Source of the DNA: Dyadobacter sp. CY356
Lineage (GTDB): Bacteria > Bacteroidota > Bacteroidia > Cytophagales > Spirosomataceae
Assembly: GCF_021440195.1 (NCBI RefSeq)
Contig: NZ_JAJTSZ010000005.1
Span: 62,001-126,000 of the forward strand
Direction: 5' to 3'
Length of the DNA stretch: 64,000 nt
The notes beneath the pieces were generated by a model. That model was given only the letters and a program-made list of their open reading frames with translations. It searched no databases and was not told the origin of the DNA. A program made the translations under genes and the position numbers. This document shows, piece after piece, positions 1-7,505 of this stretch (positions within the stretch are counted from its first letter, which is position 1; every line of letters begins with the position of its first letter).

Positions 1-1
1 A

Positions 2-385
2 ATGGATATTTTTGAGAATAGAATTGCAAAACAAATCTATTTTTGTGCTCTGAAAGTGCATAAGACTTTGGGACCGGGTTTACTGGAATCTGCTTATGAG
101 GAATGTCTATATTATGAAATTAAAAAAGAGGGGCTTTTAGTTGAAAAGCAAAAAGCACTTCCTCTTGTATATGAAGATATCAGGCTTGAAGTCGGATATA
201 GAATAGATTTATTGGTGGAGAATTGTGTAATCGTTGAAATAAAAGCTGTTGAAGCATTGAACGATGTGCACGTTGCTCAATTATTAACTTATCTAAAACT
301 AACAAATTGCAAACTCGGACTATTGATTAATTTCAATGTCGCATTAATAAAAAACGGTGTCAAAAGATTGGCAAACGGATTATAA
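2..385 (+). CDS. GxxExxY family protein (PD-(D/E)XK nuclease fold)
   Basis: This 127-residue protein carries the family signature G-LL-E-SA-Y at residues 26-32. It also has a nuclease-like core: D69, then E79-x-K81 in the context VIVEIKA, which fits the PD-(D/E)XK fold. The family is very common in Bacteroidota, but its substrate and cellular role are not established. The first ATG is at base 2, so an upstream start outside the window cannot be excluded; the length is nevertheless normal for the family. The stop is followed at once by four ATTGCG-containing micro-repeats. No partner gene in the window explains its function. Family assignment is firm; nuclease activity is inferred from the motif only. 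Confidence 0.85.
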   Translation: MDIFENRIAKQIYFCALKVHKTLGPGLLESAYEECLYYEIKKEGLLVEKQKALPLVYEDIRLEVGYRIDLLVENCVIVEIKAVEALNDVHVAQLLTYLKLTNCKLGLLINFNVALIKNGVKRLANGL

Positions 386-388
386 TTT

Positions 389-427
389 ATTGCGTCCATT
401 GCGAAAACCATTGCGTCCATTGCGGTT
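389..427. repeat. Four-copy ATTGCG micro-repeat
   Basis: Copies of ATTGCG start at 389, 398, 410 and 419. They form two units of ATTGCGTCC followed by a variable ATTGCG block, giving two imperfect copies of about 21 bp. The cluster lies 4 bases after the GxxExxY stop and just before the carbamoyltransferase start at 441. No function is known. Confidence 0.7.
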
Positions 428-440
428 AAATACAACATTA

Positions 441-1394
441 ATGAAACATTTCCTTTCCTTTGCCGACGTCTCAGATCTGAATCACCTTATCAACAGTGGG
501 ATTGAAACGAAACGTAATCCCTTTGCTGACGAAACACTTGGCAAGCACAAGACCATTGGTTTGATGTTCTTCAATTCGAGCTTACGTACCCGTATCAGTA
601 CCCAAAAAGCAGCGACGAATTTAGGCTTGAACGTCATTGTCATGAACGTTGGGCAGGATAGCTGGGGACTTGAAATGGAAGAAGGTGTCATTATGAATGG
701 GACCAAAGCAGAACACGTCAAAGAAGCAGCGGCAATTATGGGTCGCTACTGCAACATCATCGCAATCCGGTCCTTTGCTGAGCTCGAAGATCGTGATAAG
801 GATTATGCTGAAACGGTTTTTCAACAATTCAAAAAATACGCCGAGGTTCCGATCGTAAATTTGGAATCTGCGACTCGCCATCCGCTACAATCTCTCGCAG
901 ACTGCATCACGATTGAAGAATTCAAAATTAAAGAACGCCCGAAAGTAGTTTTAACCTGGTTACCCCATTTTAAAGCACTACCTCAGGCCGTAGCAAATTC
1001 CTTCTGCGAATGGATGAATCCGATGAATGTAGAATTGGTGATCACACATCCGGAAGGATATGATCTTGACCCGAAATTTGTTGGTAAAGGACAAGTGATC
1101 TATGACCAGGACAAAGCCCTTGAAGGAGCCGATTTTGTTTATGGAAAGAACTGGTCGTCCTATACTCATTATGGTCAGGTTTTAACCCAAGACCCTTCGT
1201 GGATGATCACAGAGGCTAAAATGGCTTTGACGGACAATGGAAAATTCATGCATTGCCTTCCACTGAGACGTAACATGAAAGTAGCTGATGAAGTACTCGA
1301 CGGTCCGCGTTCACTTGTAATTGAACAGGCCGCAAATAGAGAATGGTCGGCGCAGGCTGTTTTGAAAGAAATTTTATTAGGTCTGAACGCATAA
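441..1394 (+). CDS. argF': N-succinyl/N-acetyl-L-ornithine carbamoyltransferase (SOTCase-like)
   Basis: This 317-residue enzyme belongs to the Bacteroidota transcarbamylase that carbamoylates N-succinyl-L-ornithine in arginine synthesis. The carbamoyl-phosphate motif SSLRTR is at residues 46-51, with ATRHPLQS in the middle and HCLP near the C-terminus. The ATG at 441 is preferred because it gives the family N-terminus MKHFLSF; an upstream in-frame extension from 357 would read through the micro-repeat and overlap the previous gene. Residue 90, in the context KAEH, is Ala. In the Bacteroides fragilis enzyme the residue there is Pro90, which published mutagenesis ties to succinyl versus acetyl substrate choice. 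The fold is certain; the exact acyl group is not. Confidence 0.93.
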   Translation: MKHFLSFADVSDLNHLINSGIETKRNPFADETLGKHKTIGLMFFNSSLRTRISTQKAATNLGLNVIVMNVGQDSWGLEMEEGVIMNGTKAEHVKEAAAIMGRYCNIIAIRSFAELEDRDKDYAETVFQQFKKYAEVPIVNLESATRHPLQSLADCITIEEFKIKERPKVVLTWLPHFKALPQAVANSFCEWMNPMNVELVITHPEGYDLDPKFVGKGQVIYDQDKALEGADFVYGKNWSSYTHYGQVLTQDPSWMITEAKMALTDNGKFMHCLPLRRNMKVADEVLDGPRSLVIEQAANREWSAQAVLKEILLGLNA

Positions 1395-1475
1395 AACTTT
1401 TCATTCCCTGAACTTTGTAGACGCCGGGTATAGTTATATAATTTAATAACGAATCCCGCTGTAAAATATATAATA

Positions 1476-2537
1476 ATGAATACCGAAACGCTGACAACTC
1501 CATCTTTATTAAAAGAAAAACCTGTTGGAAAAACAGGCGTTTTGATTGTAAACCTGGGCACTCCGGATAGTCCTTCCGTTCCCGACGTAAGAAAATATCT
1601 GCGTGAATTTTTAATGGATGAACGCGTTATCGATATACCCTATCTAAATCGCTGGTTGCTGATTAATTTGATCATAGCACCTTTCCGTGCACCAAAATCT
1701 GCCAAAATTTATCGTGAGCTCTGGACGCCGGAAGGATCGCCGTTAAAAATCTACGGTGTGTCTGTTGAGAAAAAATTACAGAAAGTTTTGGGTGATGACT
1801 TCGTCGTGAAACTGGCCATGCGCTATCAAAGTCCAAGTATTGAAAATGGTTTGAACGAGCTTAGAAAACTATGTCTTTCTGAAATTATTGTCGTTCCATT
1901 TTTCCCTCAGTATGCCTCAGCTTCCACAGGTTCTGTTTATAAGAAAGTAATGGAAGTTGTGAAAGACTGGGAAGTTTTACCAGAAATTAAATTTATCAAT
2001 CGTTTTCTGGACCATCCAAAATTTGTTGAAGGTTTTGTTAACCTTGGCAAAAAATACATGGCTCAGCGCGAGTATGACCATTTTGTTTTTAGTTATCACG
2101 GTATCCCCGAAAGACAAATTACAAAAGGCGATGTCGCTAATTATTGCCAGTTTGGTACTTGCTGTGATACGTTAAACGAAAAAAACCAGCATTGTTATCG
2201 TGCGCAATGCTACGAAACAACCCGACTTTTTGTAAAAGGTATGGGAATTCCGGAAGGAAAATATACAGTTGCTTTCCAATCCCGACTTGGAAAAACGCCA
2301 TGGATTAAACCTTACACGGATGAGCTGATTCCCGAACTGGCAAAAAAAGGTGTGAAAAGTGTATTAGCATTTTCTCCTGCATTTGTTGCTGACTGTTTGG
2401 AAACAACCATCGAAGTAGGTGAAGAATATAAAGAAATCTTTGAAAAAGAAGGTGGCGAACACTGGCAATTGGTGGAAAGTCTGAACGATAGTGATATCTG
2501 GATTGAGGCATTGGAGGATATGGTTCGGAAGGCTTAA
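1476..2537 (+). CDS. hemH: Ferrochelatase
   Basis: Ferrochelatase inserts ferrous iron into a porphyrin at the end of heme synthesis. The 353-residue protein starts with the family signature GVLIVNLGTPDSPS, has the metal-site motif SYHGIPE with His208, and ends with FQSRLGKTPW and the SPAFVADCLETTIE block. Between residues 224 and 245 there is a Cys-rich stretch (C224, C229, C230, C240, C245), where enterobacterial enzymes have a single Cys. Internal cysteines in this part of the chain ligate a [2Fe-2S] cluster in some bacterial ferrochelatases, so a cluster is possible but unproven here. The gene starts 81 bases after the carbamoyltransferase and ends before a strong terminator. Confidence 0.96.
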   Translation: MNTETLTTPSLLKEKPVGKTGVLIVNLGTPDSPSVPDVRKYLREFLMDERVIDIPYLNRWLLINLIIAPFRAPKSAKIYRELWTPEGSPLKIYGVSVEKKLQKVLGDDFVVKLAMRYQSPSIENGLNELRKLCLSEIIVVPFFPQYASASTGSVYKKVMEVVKDWEVLPEIKFINRFLDHPKFVEGFVNLGKKYMAQREYDHFVFSYHGIPERQITKGDVANYCQFGTCCDTLNEKNQHCYRAQCYETTRLFVKGMGIPEGKYTVAFQSRLGKTPWIKPYTDELIPELAKKGVKSVLAFSPAFVADCLETTIEVGEEYKEIFEKEGGEHWQLVESLNDSDIWIEALEDMVRKA

Positions 2538-2550
2538 TTCTGGTCATAGG

Positions 2551-2590
2551 TTGTCAAGAAATTGTCATTTGTTGTCAGGGGTTGTCGTGG
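2551..2590. repeat. Four phased TTGTC motifs
   Basis: TTGTC occurs at 2551, 2562, 2572 and 2582, a spacing of 10-11 bases or about one helical turn. The cluster lies between the hemH stop and its terminator, in the 3' untranslated region. No protein or RNA function is known. Confidence 0.55.
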
Positions 2591-2622
2591 CTTGATTTGT
2601 TGGATAAATATTTCAAATAAAT

Positions 2623-2670
2623 TATAAACAAAAAGAAGTCAACTTTGGGGTTGACTTCTTTTTGTTTATA
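2623..2670. terminator. Bidirectional intrinsic terminator, hemH / cysteine desulfurase
   Basis: Perfect 20-bp arms at 2623-2642 and 2651-2670 enclose an 8-base loop. The outer part of each arm is A/T-rich, so a U-tract is produced on either strand. It separates the convergent hemH and cysteine desulfurase genes. Confidence 0.93.
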
Positions 2671-2692
2671 GACTTAAATATTTTATCAGCTT

Positions 2693-3841
2693 TTACAGCA
2701 TAACCGATTCTTTTCGGTAAAGTTCAGCTAAGGTATCTACTGCGAAGTCAACTTCTTCTGCCGTGTTATATTTCCCAAAAGAGAAACGAACATTTGCTCT
2801 ATCCGGATTAATTTGAATTTCGGTTAAAACGTGGGATCCAACATCTGTTCCGCTTGCACAGGCACTTCCGCCCGAAACTGCTACACCGGCAATATCCATG
2901 TTGAAAAGTAGCATATCGTTTAATCCTGAAGGAGGCAAACTGACACTTAAAACAGTATATAAACTTTCATCAAGTGACGACGATTTTCCGTTGAATGATA
3001 CACCTTCAATATTTTCACGAAGTTTGTAAATCATTCTTGTTTTAAGACTTTCGATATGCGCGCGATGCTGATCCATATCCCGGTAAGCTATTTCAAGTGC
3101 TTTTGCCAAACCTACAATTCCATAAACATTTTCAGTTCCGCCACGCATGTTACGCTCCTGTGCACCACCGTGAACGAATGGGAAAATCTTTGTTCCCGGT
3201 TTCACATATAGAAATCCGATACCTTTTGGACCATGAAATTTATGCGCCGAACCAACGATAAAATTGGTTTTCAGTTGCTGCAAGTCATGTTTATAATGAC
3301 CCATGGTTTGTACCGTATCACTATGAAATATCGCATCATAATGTTTGCACAAATCACCAACAGCATCAAGATCAAGTAAATTTCCAATCTCATTATTTCC
3401 ATGCATTAAAGAAACAAGTGAGCGGGAATTTGTTTGTAAAAGTGTTTCCAGATGTGCCAGATCCACTTCGCCTTTTTCATTCAGATTGACAAAACTTAAT
3501 TCAATCTGTCCGGATTTTGCCAAATGCTCCAAGGTGTGAAGCACGGCATGATGTTCAATTTTCGAAGTAATGGCATGTTTCAGGCCAAAAGTTTCGATGC
3601 TTGAACGAATGGCTGTGTTGTCTGCTTCTGTTCCGCCGGACGTAAAAAAGATTTCGGCAGGCGCTGCATTTAATATGCCTGCAACACTTTTCCTCGCTCT
3701 TTCCACCGCGGAACGAACTGCACGTCCATAAGAATGGATTGAAGAAGGATTACCATAAGTCTCTGTCATCAGAGGCAGCATAGTTTCCAAAACTTCCTGA
3801 TCCAGGCGGGTCGTTGCAGCGTTATCAAAATAGGCTTTCAT
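2693..3841 (-). CDS. Cysteine desulfurase (NifS/IscS class V aminotransferase)
   Basis: This PLP enzyme takes sulfur from cysteine for Fe-S clusters or thiolation. The 382-residue protein has the N-terminal YFDNAATT, TSGGTEADN for PLP phosphate binding, the HGNNEIGN motif, the PLP lysine in GSAHKFHGPKG and the persulfide cysteine C328 in SGGSACASG. The short segment around the catalytic cysteine resembles the NifS/IscS group rather than SufS. The ATG overlaps the stop of the upstream phosphohexomutase as TAATG, so the two are translationally coupled. No scaffold protein gene (iscU or sufU) is adjacent, so the target pathway, Fe-S assembly or tRNA thiolation, is open. Confidence 0.94.
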   Translation of the reverse strand: MKAYFDNAATTRLDQEVLETMLPLMTETYGNPSSIHSYGRAVRSAVERARKSVAGILNAAPAEIFFTSGGTEADNTAIRSSIETFGLKHAITSKIEHHAVLHTLEHLAKSGQIELSFVNLNEKGEVDLAHLETLLQTNSRSLVSLMHGNNEIGNLLDLDAVGDLCKHYDAIFHSDTVQTMGHYKHDLQQLKTNFIVGSAHKFHGPKGIGFLYVKPGTKIFPFVHGGAQERNMRGGTENVYGIVGLAKALEIAYRDMDQHRAHIESLKTRMIYKLRENIEGVSFNGKSSSLDESLYTVLSVSLPPSGLNDMLLFNMDIAGVAVSGGSACASGTDVGSHVLTEIQINPDRANVRFSFGKYNTAEEVDFAVDTLAELYRKESVML

Positions 3842-5247
3842 TATTTGTTTTTCGGTTCTGAAATTATTTCCTTGATATCAGAAATGATTTTATTTGCCAG
3901 ATTAACAGCAGTCGTCAATGTTTCAGATTCTGAATAAATCCTGATAATCGGTTCTGTATTTGATTTACGCAAATGAACCCATTCCCGGTTAAATTCAATT
4001 CTTACTCCATCAATGGTACTCAATGGCTGTTTGGAATATTTTGTCTGAATACGGCTTAGAATATTATCAACATTAATATCCGGCGTCAATTCAATTTTAT
4101 TTTTTGAAATATAATAACTCGGATAAGACTTCCGGAGTACCGAAGCCGTCTTTCCAAATTTGGCCAGATGCGTCAGAAATAAACCAATTCCTACCAGAGC
4201 ATCACGGCCATAATGACTTTCAGGATATATAACGCCGCCATTTCCTTCACCTCCAATGATTGCATTATTTGCCTTCATTGTCGTCACAACGTTCACCTCG
4301 CCAACAGCAGAAGCAAAATATTCGCCCCCTGCTTTTAACGTTACATCTTTTAAAGCCGCCGTAGAAGATAAGTTTGAAACTGTATTTCCTGGTGTATTTT
4401 TAAGAACATAATCAGCAACTGCAACCAAAGTATACTCTTCACCAAACGGTGATCCATCCTCACACATCAGAGCAAGACGGTCAACATCAGGATCAACGAC
4501 GATACCAAGGTTGAACGAACCATCCTTTAATTCTTTACTGATATCCCGCAAATGTTCAGGAAGTGGTTCCGGGTTATGTGCAAAATTACCTGTTGGCTCG
4601 CAGTGTAACTTTTTAATATTTTTTGTTTCAACACCTAATGCTTCAAGCAACATAGGAACCACTATCCCTCCTGTTGAATTCACAGCGTCAACGACTATTT
4701 TGAAATTGGCAGCTTTGATCGCTTCAACATCTACAAGAGATAAAGAAAGTACGTGATCAATATGTTTTTGAAGATAAGTATCGTCCGATTTATAACTCCC
4801 AAGTTTTTTTACATCCGGAAAAAGAAAATCTTCCTGATCTGCAATTCTCAAAATTTCGGCACCTTCTTCTTCGGAAATAAATTCTCCTTCATGGTTCAGC
4901 AATTTCAGTGCATTCCATTGAATTGGGTTATGGCTGGCAGTGAGGATTATCCCTCCGGCAGCTCCTTCCATTGTTACCGCAATTTCTACGGTAGGCGTTG
5001 TGGACAATCCAAGGTCAATCACATGAAGACCAACACCTTGTAAAGTACCAGCTACCAAACGACTTACCATTTCACCGGAAAGTCTGGCATCCCGCCCTAT
5101 CACTACCTTTAAATTCTGTGTATTTGTCCGCCTCAACCAAGTGCCATAAGCCGCAGCAAATTTAACAACATCAATTGGAGTCAGTGCCTCTCCGGATTTA
5201 CCTCCTATTATCCCTCTGATTCCTGATATAGATTTGATTAACGTCAC
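3841..5247 (-). CDS. glmM: Phosphoglucosamine mutase / phosphomannomutase family
   Basis: This alpha-D-phosphohexomutase has 468 residues. It carries the phosphoserine loop TASHNPIQWN, the metal-binding loop DPDVDR and the sugar-binding GGEGNGG. The start is MTLIKSISGIRG, the usual N-terminus. GlmM converts glucosamine-6-phosphate to glucosamine-1-phosphate for peptidoglycan and LPS precursors. Bacteroidota enzymes of this length are annotated as GlmM, but the same fold covers phosphomannomutase and phosphoglucomutase, so the substrate is assigned by family only. It is the first gene of a two-gene unit with cysteine desulfurase, joined by a TAATG overlap. Confidence 0.88.
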   Translation of the reverse strand: MTLIKSISGIRGIIGGKSGEALTPIDVVKFAAAYGTWLRRTNTQNLKVVIGRDARLSGEMVSRLVAGTLQGVGLHVIDLGLSTTPTVEIAVTMEGAAGGIILTASHNPIQWNALKLLNHEGEFISEEEGAEILRIADQEDFLFPDVKKLGSYKSDDTYLQKHIDHVLSLSLVDVEAIKAANFKIVVDAVNSTGGIVVPMLLEALGVETKNIKKLHCEPTGNFAHNPEPLPEHLRDISKELKDGSFNLGIVVDPDVDRLALMCEDGSPFGEEYTLVAVADYVLKNTPGNTVSNLSSTAALKDVTLKAGGEYFASAVGEVNVVTTMKANNAIIGGEGNGGVIYPESHYGRDALVGIGLFLTHLAKFGKTASVLRKSYPSYYISKNKIELTPDINVDNILSRIQTKYSKQPLSTIDGVRIEFNREWVHLRKSNTEPIIRIYSESETLTTAVNLANKIISDIKEIISEPKNK

Positions 5248-5354
5248 GATCTGGTTTTCCTCTGTTTGTTACGATACAAAAATAACAAATTTCCCGCGGT
5301 CTATCGGATTATTTGATAAAACAATACTATAAATGAGTAATTGGCCAATATGAA

Positions 5355-6197
5355 TTAAACCTGCTCGATGTCTACATGCGTAACCAGGGACGACTGAGCC
5401 GAGCCCCGGAAAAATCCCATAACAGGCGCCAACTGATCAAAGTCTGCGGATGCGCCCAAACTGATGTGATTATTTGCAATGACCTTTCCCTCTGTCGGAT
5501 CGAATCCACGCCAGCCAGCACCAGGCAAATAAACTTCTACCCACGCATGGAGCTCATGGGCCTGCATTGGATTTCCATATAAATATCCGCTAACAAATCG
5601 TGCTGCGATACCCAGACTTCTGCAAGCTGCTATGAATAACCTTGAATAATCCCTGCAGGATCCGGTTTTATCCCGCAAAGTATCATCCGGAGGATAAGCC
5701 ACGCCAAACTCTCTGTTTTGATAAGAAAAGTTTTCTGAGATGTATTTACTTAGTTCAACCAGAAATGGAACGGTTTCCCAGTTTACTTCGGCTGCTATTT
5801 TTCTTGCAAACTGCTCAACGTAGGTGGTTGCTTCATTCCGGCTCAGATAAGGAATAAGATATTTGTATATCCTGTTATCATACAAAAAAGGAATATTTTT
5901 TGTGATAAATGGGAAAAGTACAAAATCAAAAACATTCACAGGATCTGAACAAACGGTCATTTCCGCAAATACTTTTAAACCTGTTACCTTGCCATTGAAA
6001 AAATGAACAACCTGTTCCACATTTCCTTCTGCATCTACATTTTTAACAATATTTGAAGGTGCCGGATCTATCACCAGCGAATACTTAAGTACCCGCTGGT
6101 GAGGATAAGCTTTGGGATACAGATATAAAGTATGCATATCCAGCTCAACAGGGAAATCATAACTATAGTCAAGTGAATGACGAACTTTCAGATTCAT
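5355..6197 (-). CDS. Transglutaminase-like protein (bacterial N-terminal domain type)
   Basis: This 280-residue cytoplasmic protein pairs a bacterial transglutaminase N-terminal beta domain (HSLDYSYDFPV onward) with a papain-like core. The presumed triad is C181 in TGSCRDYS, His in ELHAWVEVY and Asp in FDPTEG. The ATG at 6197 gives the family start MNLKVRHSL; an upstream ATG at 6218 would add seven unrelated residues. It lies 69 bases after the alpha-E protein gene on the same strand, a standard pairing. In other genomes this pair usually travels with a circularly permuted ATP-grasp gene and is suspected of peptide ligation or cleavage, but that partner is absent here. Substrate unknown. Confidence 0.9.
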   Translation of the reverse strand: MNLKVRHSLDYSYDFPVELDMHTLYLYPKAYPHQRVLKYSLVIDPAPSNIVKNVDAEGNVEQVVHFFNGKVTGLKVFAEMTVCSDPVNVFDFVLFPFITKNIPFLYDNRIYKYLIPYLSRNEATTYVEQFARKIAAEVNWETVPFLVELSKYISENFSYQNREFGVAYPPDDTLRDKTGSCRDYSRLFIAACRSLGIAARFVSGYLYGNPMQAHELHAWVEVYLPGAGWRGFDPTEGKVIANNHISLGASADFDQLAPVMGFFRGSAQSSLVTHVDIEQV

Positions 6198-6266
6198 AAC
6201 ATTTCCCGGGTTTAGCAAAAATTGATGCTGTTTATTAATATTAACCCTTGTAAGACTCTGTTTGGT

Positions 6267-7283
6267 TCAGTTCATCCATTGGCTGCGGATATGTCCGGAA
6301 GTTTGTCCCATCGACTGAGTCTGGGATTTTTCCGATTCAAGTCCAAAATACAGATCGAAGATTGCGCTGTCGACTTCGTTATTATTTGTCTGAAAACGAT
6401 CCAGATATTTATGAAGGCCTATTTTGAATACATCTTCCACATCCGTAAATTCAAGTTCGCTGCGCATTTTGCTTAATGCTCTTTCCGCAGCATTGGTATG
6501 GCCCCGCTCAGGAATTGAACCCGCAATTGCATACAGCGAAAGTTCAGCCTGACGAACTGAATAAGCAATGGAACGAGGGAATAATTTATCCAGAATCAAA
6601 AATGCCACAATGTTCATCGGTGTTAAAGCACGATGCGTCTGGCGGTACATATTATAAGCACTTACAGATTTCAAAACCGCAGTCCACATCATGAGATCCA
6701 ATGTTGAACCCGATGTTCCGGTATCCTGTAAAAGTGTAAAATACTTAACATCCAAAAATCTCGAACATTTATCCGCACGCTCAATATGACGGCCTAAGCG
6801 ACCAAAATGCCACGCCTCATTACGTGTAATGGATGCGTCTACCACACCATGAAAAAGCTGACAGTTTTTACGTATATCTGTAAAAAATGACTGCATATGA
6901 TCCATATTCCGGAAATCATCAGGAGAAGTTCCGCGGATGGTCAGATAAAATGCGTTGATACTTTCCCACATTTCTTTCGAAATGGTTTCACGTATCGTAC
7001 GGGCATTTTCCCTTGCTTCATACAAACAGCTGACGATGGAATTTGGATTGCGCTTGTCAAACGTCATAAAGTGGATCACGTCCTCCTTCGTTGGTTTGTC
7101 ATAATATTTGTGGAAAAGAAAATGATCAGCTGTGGCAATAAGAAGCGGCTCCCATTGTTCATCCACATCAGGCGGCAGGTCAAGTGCAAGATTAAAATTC
7201 ACTCCAACAAAACGGGCGTAATTTTCAACCCGTTCCATATAACGATTCATCCAATAGATTGAATTAGCAACTCGACTAAGCAT
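6267..7283 (-). CDS. Alpha-E domain protein (DUF403)
   Basis: This 338-residue, mostly helical protein has the DUF403/alpha-E signature MLSRVANSIYWMNRYMERVEN at its very start, with helical blocks such as FGRLGRHIERADKCSRF further in. The ATG at 7283 is chosen over a TTG at 7292 because it restores the conserved family N-terminus. The family is almost always linked to transglutaminase-like and ATP-grasp (DUF404/DUF407) genes. Here the transglutaminase follows directly, but the gene upstream is a divergent ATPase and no ATP-grasp gene is in the window. Molecular function unknown; a scaffold or regulatory role is only a guess. Confidence 0.92.
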   Translation of the reverse strand: MLSRVANSIYWMNRYMERVENYARFVGVNFNLALDLPPDVDEQWEPLLIATADHFLFHKYYDKPTKEDVIHFMTFDKRNPNSIVSCLYEARENARTIRETISKEMWESINAFYLTIRGTSPDDFRNMDHMQSFFTDIRKNCQLFHGVVDASITRNEAWHFGRLGRHIERADKCSRFLDVKYFTLLQDTGTSGSTLDLMMWTAVLKSVSAYNMYRQTHRALTPMNIVAFLILDKLFPRSIAYSVRQAELSLYAIAGSIPERGHTNAAERALSKMRSELEFTDVEDVFKIGLHKYLDRFQTNNNEVDSAIFDLYFGLESEKSQTQSMGQTSGHIRSQWMN

Positions 7284-7505
7284 AAGCGGCAAGAATTGTA
7301 TTTAATAAATTATTTCAGAATAATGTCATAGTGATAAGACCAAAATACCTAATAATATTTCGCAAAAACAAACTACTACGAAAAATAATATAAGATCTTT
7401 GAAGAGTATTATTTCGCCCGGAATACTACTGATAAAGCGTGAAATCATTACAAAATATATAATTTTAGTAAATTAGACCATTATTAACAATAACTCTATA
7501 CACAA

